Origin: Microbulbifer marinus
GTDB lineage: Bacteria; Pseudomonadota; Gammaproteobacteria; Pseudomonadales; Cellvibrionaceae
Assembly (NCBI RefSeq): GCF_900107725.1
Contig: NZ_FNQO01000004.1
Span: forward strand, 1-64,000
Direction of reading: 5' to 3'
Length of the DNA: 64,000 nt
Part shown: positions 33,776 through 43,253 of the stretch, piece by piece
How the letters are laid out: each line of letters opens with the position of its first letter
Position numbering within the stretch: position 1 is the stretch's first letter
Notes under the pieces: model-generated
Seen by the model: the letters and a program-made list of their open reading frames with translations, nothing else
Told to the model about the DNA's origin: nothing
Database searches by the model: none
Position numbers and translations under genes: made by a program

Positions 33776-35071
33776 ATGAATGTATTGATTATCGGCGCAG
33801 GCGGCCGCGAGCACGCCCTGGCATGGAAAGCGGCACAGAACCCCGCCGTCGACACCGTTTTTGTCGCGCCCGGCAATGCCGGCACCGCGCGCGAGCCCAA
33901 GCTGCAGAACGTCGCCATCGGCGTCGACAACTTCTCGGCGCTGGCCGAGTTCGCCGAGGAAAAAGGCGTCGATCTGACCATCGTCGGGCCTGAGGCTCCG
34001 CTGGTCGACGGCATCGTCGATTTCTTCAACGGCCGCGGCCTGGCCATTTTCGGCCCCAGCAAGGGCGCCTCGCAGCTGGAGGGCTCCAAGGCCTTCACCA
34101 AGGACTTCCTCGAGCGCCACAAGATTCCCACCGCTGCCTACCGCAATTTCACCGAGATCGAGCCGGCGATCGAATATATTCGCGACTGCGGCGCGCCGAT
34201 CGTCGTCAAGGCGGACGGCCTCGCGGCCGGTAAAGGCGTCATCGTCGCCGAAACCGAACAGCAGGCGGAACTGGCGGTGCGCGACATGCTGTCCGGCAAT
34301 GCCTTCGGCGACGCCGGCTGCCGCGTCGTAATCGAAGAGTTCCTGACCGGTGAGGAAGCCAGCTTTATCGTGATGGTGGACGGCGAGCACATTCTGCCGA
34401 TGGCCACCAGCCAGGACCACAAACGCGTCGGCGACGGCGACACGGGTCCCAACACCGGCGGCATGGGCGCCTATTCACCCGCCCCGGTGGTTACCGACAG
34501 CGTCTACCAGCGCATCATGAGCGAAGTGATCGAACCCACCGTCCAAGGCCTGGCCACCGAGGGCATCCCCTACACGGGCTTCCTCTACGCCGGCCTGATG
34601 ATCGATGCCGATGGCGCGCCCAAGGTGATCGAGTACAACTGCCGTTTCGGTGATCCGGAAACCCAGCCGATCATGATGCGCCTGAAGTCCGACCTGGTGG
34701 AACTGTGCCAGGCGGCGCTGGACAAGCGTCTGGATGAAGTCACCGCCGAATGGGATTCCCGTCCCGCCCTCGGTGTGGTACTGGCCGCCCACGGCTACCC
34801 GGGCAGCTACCGCAAAGGCGACGCCATCAGCGGCCTGGATCGCGCCGACAGCGACAATGCCAAGGTATTCCATGCCGGCACCGCGCTGGACGGCGAGCGG
34901 GTCGTCACCAACGGCGGCCGTGTTCTCTGCGCCACCGCCCTCGGCGACACCGTCGCCGAAGCCCAGGCCAACGCCTACACCGCGGCCCGCGCCATCTACT
35001 GGGACGGCGTCTTCTACCGCAAGGATATCGGTTATCGCGCGGTAGAGCGGGAAGAAGCCGCCACCAGCTGA
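33776..35071 (+). CDS. purD: phosphoribosylamine-glycine ligase
   Basis: Second step of purine synthesis, joining glycine to phosphoribosylamine with ATP. The 431-residue protein has the N-terminal MNVLIIGAGGREHALAWK dinucleotide-like motif, the ATP-grasp region with KADGLAAGKGV (about 142-152) and GPNTGGMGAYSPAP, and EYNCRFGDPETQ for metal and ATP binding. A GGGGGAATTAACAATG start context is suitable. It follows purH, as in many gammaproteobacteria, but the terminator between them suggests separate transcripts. Confidence 0.97.
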   Translation: MNVLIIGAGGREHALAWKAAQNPAVDTVFVAPGNAGTAREPKLQNVAIGVDNFSALAEFAEEKGVDLTIVGPEAPLVDGIVDFFNGRGLAIFGPSKGASQLEGSKAFTKDFLERHKIPTAAYRNFTEIEPAIEYIRDCGAPIVVKADGLAAGKGVIVAETEQQAELAVRDMLSGNAFGDAGCRVVIEEFLTGEEASFIVMVDGEHILPMATSQDHKRVGDGDTGPNTGGMGAYSPAPVVTDSVYQRIMSEVIEPTVQGLATEGIPYTGFLYAGLMIDADGAPKVIEYNCRFGDPETQPIMMRLKSDLVELCQAALDKRLDEVTAEWDSRPALGVVLAAHGYPGSYRKGDAISGLDRADSDNAKVFHAGTALDGERVVTNGGRVLCATALGDTVAEAQANAYTAARAIYWDGVFYRKDIGYRAVEREEAATS

Positions 35072-35141
35072 CACCGAAGCTAAACCTGCGGGCACGGCCA
35101 GATGCCGTCCCGCCATCATCATCTGAGCGGAATCAACTGAG

Positions 35142-35786
35142 ATGAGTGAACGCAAACTGACCGGACTGGACCACCTGCTGCTGCAGGCGGATCGCGCACT
35201 GCGCACCCTGAGCCCCGGCACCCCCTGCCACGGGCGACCGTCGCCGGCCAAGGCCGAACCAGAGGCGGAGCTGAGCGACGCCGAGCGCCGGCACGCCGCC
35301 GGGCTGATGCGCGTGAATCACAGTGGCGAGGTCTGCGCCCAGGCGCTGTACCAGGGCCAGTCACTGACCGCCAAGCTGCCGGAAGTGCGCGGTGAGATGG
35401 AGCGCGCCGCGGACGAGGAAATCGATCACCTGGCCTGGTGTGAACTGCGACTGCGCGAACTGGACAGCCGCCCGAGCCTGCTGAACCCCCTCTGGTACGG
35501 CCTGTCGTTCGGCCTCGGCGCCGCCGCCGGTAAAATCAGTGACCGCGTCAGCCTCGGTTTTGTCGCCGCTACCGAGGAACAGGTATGTAAGCATCTCGAG
35601 AGTCATCTGCAGCGGTTGCCGGCGCAGGACAAGAAAAGCCGCGCGGTGGTTGAGCAGATGCGTATCGACGAGGAAGAGCACGGCCATGCCGCACTGGACG
35701 CCGGCGGCGCCCGTTTCCCGGCGCCGCTGAAGGGTCTGATGTCGCTGGTGTCCAAGGTCATGACCTCGGCCAGCTATCGGATCTGA
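35142..35786 (+). CDS. coq7: 2-nonaprenyl-3-methyl-6-methoxy-1,4-benzoquinol hydroxylase
   Basis: Di-iron hydroxylase for the last ring hydroxylation in ubiquinone synthesis, peripheral on the inner membrane. The 214-residue protein shows the ferritin-like ligands: [32 protein letters not shown] and [10 protein letters not shown]. In Pseudomonas-type bacteria Coq7 replaces UbiF, so this is consistent with the rest of the window. It converges on the OsmC-like gene through a long hairpin. Confidence 0.95.
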   Translation: MSERKLTGLDHLLLQADRALRTLSPGTPCHGRPSPAKAEPEAELSDAERRHAAGLMRVNHSGEVCAQALYQGQSLTAKLPEVRGEMERAADEEIDHLAWCELRLRELDSRPSLLNPLWYGLSFGLGAAAGKISDRVSLGFVAATEEQVCKHLESHLQRLPAQDKKSRAVVEQMRIDEEEHGHAALDAGGARFPAPLKGLMSLVSKVMTSASYRI

Positions 35787-35833
35787 GTGGACCTCAGGGT
35801 TCGGAAAGAGTACCGAAGTTCGATGCGAAGGCT

Positions 35834-35880
35834 CTGCTGCCGGTGCCGTCCGTGAATGAGCGGACGGCCACCGGCAGCAG
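35834..35880. terminator. long hairpin between convergent coq7 and the OsmC-like gene
   Basis: A 19-bp stem with one bulged base (35834-35852 with 35861-35880) and an 8-nt loop, all G/C-rich, lies 47 bp beyond coq7 and 38 bp beyond the opposing gene. No T-run is present on either side, so it resembles a bidirectional Rho-assisted terminator or an RNA-end protector. Confidence 0.55.
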
Positions 35881-35918
35881 GGCTGCGTAGAGGCCGCTTC
35901 CGCTAACGGGTTCCGCCG

Positions 35919-36332
35919 TTACAATTCCTCAATGCGATAGCTGTGGACTATTTCCACCCCGGCGTTGCGCAGCATGATGGACGCCGAGCAGTACTTGTCC
36001 GCCGACAGCTCCACCGCCCGCGCTACTTGGGTCTCCTTCAGCCCGCGACCGCGCACCACGAATTCCATTTCGATGCGGGTAAAAGGTGCCGGCGTTGCAT
36101 CCGGGCGCTCGCCATTCAGCTCACAGTGACAGGAAATAATGTCCTGACGCGCCTTCTGCAGGATGCTGACCACGTCGTAGGAGGCGCAGCCGCCGACACC
36201 CAGCAAGATCATCTCCATCGGGCGGATGCCGTTGTTCTTGCGTCCGCCTTCCATCACCACCGAATTGCCGCTGCCGGCCTCGCCGACAAAAGTCAGCTCA
36301 TCCACCCAGGTCACTCTGCCCTGCATTGCCAC
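35919..36332 (-). CDS. OsmC/Ohr family protein
   Basis: Small thiol-peroxidase-like protein of 137 residues. It has the family layout: N-terminal beta strands (RVTWVDELTFVGEA), PMEMILLGVGGCASYDVVSIL with the buried Cys of the first active-site helix, and SADKYCSASIMLRNAGVEI with the second Cys. This is the YhfA-like subgroup often found next to crp genes in gammaproteobacteria. Substrate unknown; organic hydroperoxide reduction is the family theme. It is divergent from crp over 320 bp. Confidence 0.9.
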   Translation of the reverse strand: MAMQGRVTWVDELTFVGEAGSGNSVVMEGGRKNNGIRPMEMILLGVGGCASYDVVSILQKARQDIISCHCELNGERPDATPAPFTRIEMEFVVRGRGLKETQVARAVELSADKYCSASIMLRNAGVEIVHSYRIEEL

Positions 36333-36652
36333 ACTCCTTCTGAAATAGAGGGCGCGAAGCTTAGCATATTGCGTCGCTGTAACCTGCGTGCGGCCGTTTT
36401 CCGGTATAGTGTTCGCTATATTACTTTGTCGCGAAATGAGAATAGGCAGTCAGCCTTATTGGTGGTTGTCACCGAACTCTACTGCCGCTATAAGGTCATT
36501 TCTTTGCAAGGCAAAAGTGTCGCAGGTCACACTGCGAGAGTTTCCCGGATGCAGCCACTGTTGGGGACAGTGATTTCACGCGATAATCCGCGTGTGCTGT
36601 GGCGCATTCATGTCGGGATCAGGCACAAAATTAATAAATAAGGAGTAGATCC
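36333..36652. other. intergenic region between the OsmC-like gene and crp
   Basis: These 320 bp hold no ORF I can support. An AT-richer patch around 36405-36430 with several TATA-like hexamers is where promoters for the two divergent genes would be expected, and the crp ribosome site AAGGAG is at 36640-36645. A TCACA half-site occurs near 36530, but I do not see a full CRP palindrome. Confidence 0.5.
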
Positions 36653-37288
36653 GTGACGGTTGCTACCGAAGAACAATTGACCATCGGCAATATTGAAGAT
36701 TTTCTGGCCCACTGCCACCGGCGCCGCTACCCGGCCAAAAGCACCATCATCTACGCCGGCGACCGCTGCGAATCCCTGTATTTCATCATGCGCGGCTCTG
36801 TCACCGTGCTGATCGAGGACGATGAAGGGCGCGAGATGATCGTGGCCTATCTGAACGACGGCGACTTTTTCGGCGAGATGGGCCTGTTCGATCAGGACAC
36901 CCGCAGTGCCTGGGTACGCACCAAGACCGAATGCGAAGTGGCAGAAATCTCCTACAGCAAGTTCCAGGAACTGACTCGCCAGCACCCAGAATTCCTGTTT
37001 GCGCTGGCGACGCAGATGGCCGGCCGCCTGCGCAACACCACCCGCAAGGTCGGCGACCTGGCCTTCCTCGACGTCACCGGCCGCGTAGCGCGCACACTGC
37101 TGGACCTGTGCAACGAGCCCGATGCGATGACCCACCCGGAGGGCATGCAGATCAAGATCACCCGCCAGGAAATCGGCCGTATCGTCGGCTGCTCGCGGGA
37201 GATGGTCGGCCGGGTACTGAAGACCCTGGAAGAACAGGGACTGGTATCGGTGAAGGGCAAGACCATGGTGGTCTACGGCACCCGCTGA
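36653..37288 (+). CDS. crp: cAMP receptor protein, Vfr/Crp type
   Basis: Global cAMP-responsive transcription factor. The 211-residue product starts with GTG at 36653, 8 nt after AAGGAG. The cyclic-nucleotide domain contains the phosphate-binding cassette [19 protein letters not shown] (about 79-97) and the C-helix with TTRKVG (about 135); the helix-turn-helix is [20 protein letters not shown] (about 170-189), nearly as in E. coli CRP and Pseudomonas Vfr. It ends in a strong bidirectional terminator facing trpC. Targets in this window are not evident. Confidence 0.96.
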   Translation: MTVATEEQLTIGNIEDFLAHCHRRRYPAKSTIIYAGDRCESLYFIMRGSVTVLIEDDEGREMIVAYLNDGDFFGEMGLFDQDTRSAWVRTKTECEVAEISYSKFQELTRQHPEFLFALATQMAGRLRNTTRKVGDLAFLDVTGRVARTLLDLCNEPDAMTHPEGMQIKITRQEIGRIVGCSREMVGRVLKTLEEQGLVSVKGKTMVVYGTR

Positions 37289-37302
37289 CGGCGCCATGCG
37301 TG

Positions 37303-37339
37303 ACGAAAAAGGGCGATCCTCTGGATCGCCCTTTTTCGT
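37303..37339. terminator. bidirectional intrinsic terminator between crp and trpC
   Basis: A perfect 17-bp stem (37303-37319 with 37323-37339) with a 3-nt loop TCT. Both arms carry five A or T residues at the base, so a U-run follows the G/C core on either strand. It terminates crp rightwards and the trp operon leftwards; the trpC stop is 48 bp away. Confidence 0.92.
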
Positions 37340-37386
37340 TGTGGCTGCGCCGGGGCGCAACTGTCAGCCCCGGGCGTAGCCGCGGG

Positions 37387-38181
37387 TCAATTGAACATTT
37401 CCAGTAATCTGCGGCCGGGATCCGGTTCGCGCATAAACGCCTCGCCAACCAGGAAGGTATTCACATCGTGACCGCGCATCGCGGCAACGTCATCGGTGGT
37501 GTGGATACCACTCTCGGTGACCACTATGCGGTCGTCGGGAATCAGGTCCAGCAGCTTGAAGGTCGTCTCCAGCTGCACGTCGAAAGTGTGCAAATTGCGA
37601 TTGTTGATACCGATCAACCGGTTCGGCAACACCAGCGCCCGCTCCAGCTCCTCGCGGTTGTGCACTTCCACTAGCACGTCCAATCCCAGCTCCTGCGCCA
37701 GGCCGTTCAGATCATGCATCTGCCCGTCTTCCAGACAGGCGGCGATCAGCAGGATACAGTCCGCACCGATGGCACGGGCCTCGCACACCTGATAGGGGTC
37801 TACGGTAAAGTCCTTGCGCAGCACCGGCAGCCGCACAGCCGCCCGCGCCTGCTGCAGATAGGCGTCGGCACCCTGGAAGAAATCCACATCGGTAAGCACC
37901 GACAGACAGGCGGCACCGCCCTTTTCATAACTGGTGGCGATCTCGGCGGGAATGAAGTCCGCACGAATAACGCCTTTGCTTGGCGAGGCCTTCTTGATCT
38001 CGGCGATGACCGCCGCCTCACCGCTGGACAGTTTGTTCTCGATAGCCGCGACAAAACCGCGCGCGGACGGCTGGTCTAGCGCCCGCGCGCGCATGTCCTC
38101 CAGCGAGCACTGTCGCTTGCGCTCGGCGATTTCCTGCCACTTGCGCTCGACGATGGTTTTCAGGATGGTCGGTGTGCTCAT
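37387..38181 (-). CDS. trpC: indole-3-glycerol phosphate synthase
   Basis: Closes the indole ring in tryptophan synthesis. Single-function TIM barrel with [51 protein letters not shown] and VTESGI motifs. I chose the third of three in-frame ATGs (38181): it has the best ribosome site (AAGGAG, 6-nt spacing) and starts where relatives start ([21 protein letters not shown]), giving 264 residues. The other ATGs, at 38202 and 38223, are exact 21-bp steps upstream with their own ribosome-like sites; the first overlaps the trpD stop as ATGA. It is the last gene of the trp run; trpB, trpA and trpF are elsewhere. Confidence 0.95.
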   Translation of the reverse strand: MSTPTILKTIVERKWQEIAERKRQCSLEDMRARALDQPSARGFVAAIENKLSSGEAAVIAEIKKASPSKGVIRADFIPAEIATSYEKGGAACLSVLTDVDFFQGADAYLQQARAAVRLPVLRKDFTVDPYQVCEARAIGADCILLIAACLEDGQMHDLNGLAQELGLDVLVEVHNREELERALVLPNRLIGINNRNLHTFDVQLETTFKLLDLIPDDRIVVTESGIHTTDDVAAMRGHDVNTFLVGEAFMREPDPGRRLLEMFN

Positions 38182-38223
38182 GGCAGTCTCCTTCGCGCTC
38201 ATGGCTGTTTCCTTTCCGCTCAT
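38181..38223 (-). repeat. tandem 21-bp repeat triplicating the trpC start region
   Basis: Two 21-bp units (38182-38202 and 38203-38223 on the minus strand), each ATGAGCG, an AAGGA core and GCC, are followed by a third ATGAGC. Each unit carries a start codon and the ribosome site for the next one and encodes MSxKETA. The tail of trpD (GGGGGAGAGACAGCC) resembles the unit's second half, a possible source of the duplication. Confidence 0.85.
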
Positions 38224-39290
38224 GGCTGTCTCTCCCCCGGACTCACAGCTGCTTGTTCCGGGCGGAAGGCGCTGGTAAAGGCCGCCAGGTCGTTGATCTT
38301 TTCGCCGGCGAGTCCGCTGGCGATCGCATCCTGGGCCATGGCTACGCCCTGCTCGGCCGAATCCGCCACGCCACTGACATAAATGGCGAGTCCGGCATTC
38401 AGGGCGATGATATCCGCCGCCTTCTGCCCGGTGTCGGTGGCACCCTTGCCCAGCGCATCGCGGATCAGCCCCAGCGACTCCTCGGAACCGGATACACAGA
38501 GCCCGTCGAGACTGCGGCGCTCGATGCCGAAATCCTCCGGGCGGATAACCCGCTCGCCAATCTCACCATCTTTCAGTTCCACCGCGAAGGTATCCGCGGC
38601 CAGACTCACCTCGTCGAGCCCATCTTCGCTGTGCACTACCATGACGTGTTCGGAGCCGAGACTCTGCAGCACCTCCGCCAGGATGCGACAGTAGTGCTTG
38701 TCGTAGACGCCGATCACCTGGCGCTTCACGCCGGCGGGATTGGTCAGCGGGCCGAGCAGATTGAAGATGGTGCGCATACCGAGCGCCTTGCGGGCCGGCC
38801 CCACATGGCGCACGGCACTGTGAAAACTGGGCGCAAACATAAAGCCGACGCCGATGGTGTCGACACAGCGACCGACCTGCTCCGGGCTCAGCTCGAGATA
38901 AATGCCGGCGCGCTCGAGCAGGTCGGCGGCGCCGCTGCTGGACGACACCGAGCGGTTGCCGTGCTTGGCTACCCGCGCGCCGGCGGCGGCGGCGACAAAG
39001 CTGGCGGCCGAGGAGACGTTAAACAGGTTAGCGCCATCACCGCCGGTGCCGACGATATCCACCGCATCGGTCAGATCCAGTGCCACCGGTGTGGCGAGTT
39101 CACGCATCACCTCAACGGCGCCGGCGATTTCATCGACCGTTTCGCCGCGAATCCGCAGCGCTACCAGCAGCGCCCCTATCTGGGCCTGTTCCGCTTCACC
39201 ACGCATTATCTGGCCGACCGCCGCGCGCATCTCCGCACGGGTCAGGTTTTCGCCGTCAACCAGTTTGGCGATGGCTTGCTGAATATTCAC
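38220..39290 (-). CDS. trpD: anthranilate phosphoribosyltransferase
   Basis: Transfers phosphoribose to anthranilate. Motifs: [37 protein letters not shown] (PRPP loop GTGGD, substrate KHGN), [17 protein letters not shown] and VHSEDGLDE. The GTG at 39290 follows GGGGAG with 6-nt spacing and matches the usual start ([20 protein letters not shown]), giving 356 residues; the frame also allows an ATG at 39338. The stop overlaps the first trpC ATG. It lies 73 bp after trpG. Confidence 0.96.
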   Translation of the reverse strand: MNIQQAIAKLVDGENLTRAEMRAAVGQIMRGEAEQAQIGALLVALRIRGETVDEIAGAVEVMRELATPVALDLTDAVDIVGTGGDGANLFNVSSAASFVAAAAGARVAKHGNRSVSSSSGAADLLERAGIYLELSPEQVGRCVDTIGVGFMFAPSFHSAVRHVGPARKALGMRTIFNLLGPLTNPAGVKRQVIGVYDKHYCRILAEVLQSLGSEHVMVVHSEDGLDEVSLAADTFAVELKDGEIGERVIRPEDFGIERRSLDGLCVSGSEESLGLIRDALGKGATDTGQKAADIIALNAGLAIYVSGVADSAEQGVAMAQDAIASGLAGEKINDLAAFTSAFRPEQAAVSPGERQP

Positions 39291-39363
39291 TCCGCTCTCC
39301 CCTTTGACTTCAGTCTTCTTCCCGGACCAGGCGCTCATCGGCGCAATGCGCCGGCTGATGGCC

Positions 39364-39942
39364 TCAGGCCTCCAGAAAATTTCTCAGCATATCGTGACCA
39401 TGCTGAGTCAAAATGGATTCGGGATGAAACTGCACTCCCTCCACCGCCAGTTCACGGTGGCGCAAACCCATAATTTCGTCGATTTCACCGCTGTCGGTTT
39501 CGGTCCAGGCGGTGATTTCCAGGCATTCCGGCAGGCTGTCCTTCTCCACCACCAACGAATGGTAGCGGGTGGCCTCGAACGGGTTGGACAGCCCGTGAAA
39601 CACCCCCAGATTGTTGTGCACTATCGGTGAAGTCTTGCCGTGCATCACTTTGCCGGCACGCACCACCTTGCCGCCAAATACCTGGCCGATACTCTGGTGG
39701 CCGAGGCAGATACCCAGTATCGGAATCCGACCGGCAAAACGGCGGATGGTCTCCATGGAGATACCCGCCTCATTCGGCGTGCAGGGCCCGGGGGAAATGA
39801 CGATCTTCTCCGGCGCCAGCTGTTCAATGTCGTCGACGGTAATCTCGTCGTTACGCTTGACCACGACCTCGGCACCCAACTCGGCCAGGTACTGCACCAC
39901 ATTCCAGGTGAAGGAGTCATAGTTGTCGATCATCAGAATCAT
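39364..39942 (-). CDS. trpG: anthranilate synthase glutamine amidotransferase subunit
   Basis: Supplies ammonia from glutamine to TrpE. The 192-residue class I amidotransferase has the triad cysteine in [15 protein letters not shown] (about residue 79), [12 protein letters not shown], and the distal [10 protein letters not shown] with His-Glu. The ATG overlaps the stop of the ion-channel gene as ATGA, so in this operon TrpG is translated from ribosomes that have just finished the channel. PabA activity with a PabB partner is also possible, as in other bacteria with one TrpG. Confidence 0.96.
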   Translation of the reverse strand: MILMIDNYDSFTWNVVQYLAELGAEVVVKRNDEITVDDIEQLAPEKIVISPGPCTPNEAGISMETIRRFAGRIPILGICLGHQSIGQVFGGKVVRAGKVMHGKTSPIVHNNLGVFHGLSNPFEATRYHSLVVEKDSLPECLEITAWTETDSGEIDEIMGLRHRELAVEGVQFHPESILTQHGHDMLRNFLEA

Positions 39943-40802
39943 TGCTCGGCTCCCTTGGCCATTGGAGATGATGCGGATTGCTGCATACGCTTTTGCAGGC
40001 GCGCCAGTGCATCCTGGGTTGCGCGCAGTTCGCGCAGGATCTCGGTCTGGCTCGGCGGCAACTGCAGCTCGTCCAGGCGCCGCAGCTTGGCCTCCTCCAG
40101 ATTATTCAGGACCACGCCGATAAACAGATTGATCATCACGAACGCGCCCATCACGACGAAGCTGACAAAATAGAGCCAGGCCCAGGGCATGGTCTCCATC
40201 GCCGTGTACATGATATCGGTCCAGTCCTCGAAAGTGACGATGCGAAACAGACTCAGCAGCGCGATCGGCAGACTGCGCCAGTGGGTCGGGTCAATTTCGT
40301 GGAACAGGAAATAGCCGGCGACGCCGTAGATATAAAAAATGATGCCCATCAGCAGCGCAATATGAAACATGCTCGGCAGGCTGCGCAGTAGTGTGTCCAC
40401 CAGCAGGCGCAATTCCGGAAACGCCGATACCAGCCTGAGTACGCGCAGCACCCTGACCAGGCGTGCCAGTGTCGCCAGCGGTCCGGCGGCGGGAATCAGG
40501 CTCAGCGCGATAATGCTGAAATCGAAGGAGTTCCAGCCACTGGCAAAGTAGCGCCACGGGCGGCTGCCATGGGCGGCCATCTTGATCGCGGCCTCGACGA
40601 CAAAGGCCAGCAGAATCAGTTGATTCACGCCGGCGAGCAGGCCACCAAAGCGCTCGGTCATCCAGGTCGAGGTTTCCAGGCCGATGACCATACCGTTCAG
40701 TAAGATCAGGCCGATGATAATCTGGCTGAAAAGCGGCGCTGCGACGGTGCGCTCGCAGCGCTGGGCAAAAGATAATGTCGGGGAAATACTAACTTCGTTC
40801 AT
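39939..40802 (-). CDS. voltage-gated cation channel subunit, NaChBac/BacNav-like
   Basis: Six-helix, single-domain ion channel of 287 residues that would assemble as a tetramer in the inner membrane. Helices S1-S3 lie at about 26-44, 60-78 and 88-104. S4 carries four arginines at three-residue steps (114, 117, 120, 123), the voltage-sensor pattern. S5 is at about 143-168; the pore helix leads to a filter TFEDWTD (190-196), and S6 at 208-234 is followed by a coiled coil (about 235-275) as in BacNav channels. Sodium channels of this family usually read TLESWS; the extra acidic residues here suggest calcium permeability. It sits 5 bp after trpE and overlaps trpG by 4 bp, fully inside the trp operon. 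Confidence 0.88.
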   Translation of the reverse strand: MNEVSISPTLSFAQRCERTVAAPLFSQIIIGLILLNGMVIGLETSTWMTERFGGLLAGVNQLILLAFVVEAAIKMAAHGSRPWRYFASGWNSFDFSIIALSLIPAAGPLATLARLVRVLRVLRLVSAFPELRLLVDTLLRSLPSMFHIALLMGIIFYIYGVAGYFLFHEIDPTHWRSLPIALLSLFRIVTFEDWTDIMYTAMETMPWAWLYFVSFVVMGAFVMINLFIGVVLNNLEEAKLRRLDELQLPPSQTEILRELRATQDALARLQKRMQQSASSPMAKGAEQ

Positions 40803-40807
40803 TGCAG

Positions 40808-42298
40808 TTAATTCGCTGTCTCACCACTGCCAGATAGAGCCATGGCCGCGGCACGGAACAGTGCGCGCGCCTTGTTCATTGTTTCATCCCACTCGGCCTG
40901 CGGGTCCGAGTCGGCGACCAGGCCGGCTCCGGCCTGGATATATAGCTGGCCATCCTTGATTACCGCGGTCCGAATGGCTATGGCGGTATCCATATTGCCA
41001 TTCCAGGCCAGGTAGCCGACGGCACCACCGTAAATCCCGCGTTTTTCCGGCTCCAGCTCGTCGATAATCTCCATCGCGCGGATCTTCGGTGCCCCCGACA
41101 GAGTGCCGGCCGGCAGCGCCGCGCGCAGCGCATCAATCGCCGACAGGCCTGCCTTCAGCTTACCGGTGACGTTGGAGGTGATGTGCATCACGTGGGAGTA
41201 ACGTTCCACCACCATCTTCTCGGTGACCTGCACACTGCCGGTTTCCGCGACCCGGCCCACATCATTGCGCCCCAGGTCGATCAGCATCAGGTGCTCGGCC
41301 AGCTCCTTCGGATCCGCCAGCAGCTCTTTCTCCAGCGCCTGGTCCTCGTCCTCGGTGGCCCCACGGCGGCGGGTGCCGGCCAGCGGTCGCACGGTCATCT
41401 CACCCTCCTCCAGGTGCACCAGGATTTCCGGGCTGGAGCCCACCACCTGATGGTCGCCCAGATCGAGGAAATACATGTACGGAGAGGGGTTCAGGCTGCG
41501 CAGCGCGCGATAGAAATTCAGCGGCGGCGCGTCGAACGGCGCAGACAACCGCTGCGACGGCACCACCTGCATCACATCGCCGGCGAGCACATATTCCTTG
41601 ACGGTATCCACAGCCCGCTTGAACGCCTCCTCGCCGAAATGGGAGCGAAAGGCACTCTCGTCGATGGCGTTGCCGTCCAGATCCAGCGGCACGGTATCCG
41701 GCAGCGGCTGTGCCAGCTTGCCGACCAGTTCATCCAGGCGCTGCTGTGCGCGCTCGAATGCATTCTCCCGCTGTGGATCCGCATGCACGATAAAGATCAC
41801 CGCACCGGCAAGATTGTCGAATACCACCAGCTCATCGCTGACCATCAACAGGATATCCGGATTGCCGAGGGTATCCGGCGGCGCGCTGTCGGCCAGGCGC
41901 GGCTCTATATAGCGCACGCAGTCATAGCCAAAATAGCCCACCAGGCCGCCGTTGAAGCGCGGCAGATTCGGTAGCTCGGGTACCCGGTAGCGCTGCTGGA
42001 ACTCCTCTACGAACGCGAGCGGATCGGCCGATTCATGCCGTTCCACGACCTCGCCATCGCGCTCAACGGTAATCTCGTGGCCGCGCACCCGCAGCAGGGT
42101 CCGCGCCGGCAGGCCGATGATTGAATAGCGACCCCACTTCTCGCCACCCTGCACCGACTCCAGCAGATAACTGTAGCGGCCGGCGGCCAGTTTCAGGTAG
42201 GTCGATAGGGGCGTTTCTATATCCGCCAGCACGCGGCGCACCAGCGGTATGCGGTTGTAACCCGCGGACGCAAGTTGGGCGTATTCACTAGGGGTCAT
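40808..42298 (-). CDS. trpE: anthranilate synthase component I
   Basis: Makes anthranilate from chorismate and ammonia. The ATG at 42298 has GGAG five bases upstream and begins [18 protein letters not shown], giving 496 residues; the frame is open 32 codons further. The N-terminal regulatory part has the tryptophan-feedback motif [15 protein letters not shown] (about 47-61), and the catalytic part has [38 protein letters not shown] and [15 protein letters not shown]. So feedback inhibition by tryptophan is likely. It follows rpe after 281 bp with a hairpin. Confidence 0.96.
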   Translation of the reverse strand: MTPSEYAQLASAGYNRIPLVRRVLADIETPLSTYLKLAAGRYSYLLESVQGGEKWGRYSIIGLPARTLLRVRGHEITVERDGEVVERHESADPLAFVEEFQQRYRVPELPNLPRFNGGLVGYFGYDCVRYIEPRLADSAPPDTLGNPDILLMVSDELVVFDNLAGAVIFIVHADPQRENAFERAQQRLDELVGKLAQPLPDTVPLDLDGNAIDESAFRSHFGEEAFKRAVDTVKEYVLAGDVMQVVPSQRLSAPFDAPPLNFYRALRSLNPSPYMYFLDLGDHQVVGSSPEILVHLEEGEMTVRPLAGTRRRGATEDEDQALEKELLADPKELAEHLMLIDLGRNDVGRVAETGSVQVTEKMVVERYSHVMHITSNVTGKLKAGLSAIDALRAALPAGTLSGAPKIRAMEIIDELEPEKRGIYGGAVGYLAWNGNMDTAIAIRTAVIKDGQLYIQAGAGLVADSDPQAEWDETMNKARALFRAAAMALSGSGETAN

Positions 42299-42546
42299 GG
42301 CGACTCCGACTAAGGTTCGAGACTGTTCCGGACTGTGAGTGCCGAGAGGTTCGGTTTGTGGGCGCCAGAACCATGAAACGGGAGGCGTTCCCAACGGGGT
42401 GGCCGTTACGATACCAGTATCAAAATACCAGGTACCGGATTGGCCTCAGCGGATTACCGGCGCCATCGCCAGCAGGTGTTGTGGGGGGCAGTGTGGCTCA
42501 CGGGCATTCCCTCGTTGCAGGCGCTCAAGTGTACAAATCCCGCTGC

Positions 42547-42570
42547 GGGCGGGCAAGAGTTTGCCCGCCC
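42547..42570 (-). terminator. hairpin between rpe and trpE
   Basis: A perfect 10-bp G/C-rich stem (GGGCGGGCAA at 42547-42556 with 42561-42570) with a 4-nt loop, 9 bp after the rpe stop on the minus strand. No U-run follows; it may reduce read-through from rpe into trpE. Confidence 0.55.
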
Positions 42571-42579
42571 GGTCACACA

Positions 42580-43242
42580 TCATCCCAGACTCTTGCGCAT
42601 CGCGGTGATGACTTCGCCGTAGTCGTCCGCATTGAAGATCGCCGAACCGGCAACAAAGGTATCGGCGCCGGCGGCGGCAATCTCCGCGATATTGTCTTGG
42701 GTGACACCACCGTCGATCTCGAGGCGGATATTCTCGCCCGACGCGTCGATCAGCGCGCGCGCCTCGCGCAGCTTGTCCAGTGTGGCGGGAATGAATTTCT
42801 GCCCGCCGAAGCCGGGATTGACCGACATCAGCAGGATCATGTCCAGCTTGTCCATCACGTACTTGGCCGCATCCAGACCGGTGGCCGGGTTGAATACCAG
42901 CCCCGCCTTGCAGCCGAAGCTGCGGATCAGCTGCAGGGAGCGGTCCACGTGCCGCGAGGCCTCTGGGTGAAAGGTGATGTAGGTGGCGCCGGCATCCGCG
43001 AACATGCGGATCATATCGTCCACCGGCTCCACCATCAGGTGCACATCGATGGGCGCCTCGACACCGTGCTTGCGCAGCGCCTGGCACACCATCGGTCCGA
43101 TGGTCAGATTCGGCACATAGTGGTTGTCCATTACGTCGAAATGCACCCAGTCGGCTCCAGCAGCCAGCACCGCATCGACTTCCTCGCCGAGACGAGCGAA
43201 GTTGGCGGAGAGAATGGACGGGGCGATCTTGTAATCCGACAT
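42580..43242 (-). CDS. rpe: ribulose-phosphate 3-epimerase
   Basis: Interconverts ribulose-5-phosphate and xylulose-5-phosphate. The 220-residue TIM barrel shows [32 protein letters not shown] with metal-binding His and Asp, [21 protein letters not shown] and EIDGGV. In Pseudomonas and many relatives rpe-gph-trpE are adjacent; here gph is absent. murU ends 11 bp upstream, so rpe is probably cotranscribed with amgK-murU. Confidence 0.97.
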   Translation of the reverse strand: MSDYKIAPSILSANFARLGEEVDAVLAAGADWVHFDVMDNHYVPNLTIGPMVCQALRKHGVEAPIDVHLMVEPVDDMIRMFADAGATYITFHPEASRHVDRSLQLIRSFGCKAGLVFNPATGLDAAKYVMDKLDMILLMSVNPGFGGQKFIPATLDKLREARALIDASGENIRLEIDGGVTQDNIAEIAAAGADTFVAGSAIFNADDYGEVITAMRKSLG

Positions 43243-43253
43243 GTCGATATCCT

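Noticed and set aside
36525-36545. CRP-binding site upstream of crp
   Set aside because: Only the TCACA half fits; the other half is AGTGT with the wrong spacing for TGTGA-N6-TCACA.
42299-42394. Codons for Trp-Phe-Trp just upstream of trpE, as in a leader peptide attenuator
   Set aside because: They are in frame with trpE without a stop codon between, and no competing hairpin/U-run pair follows, so this is not a classical trpL attenuator.
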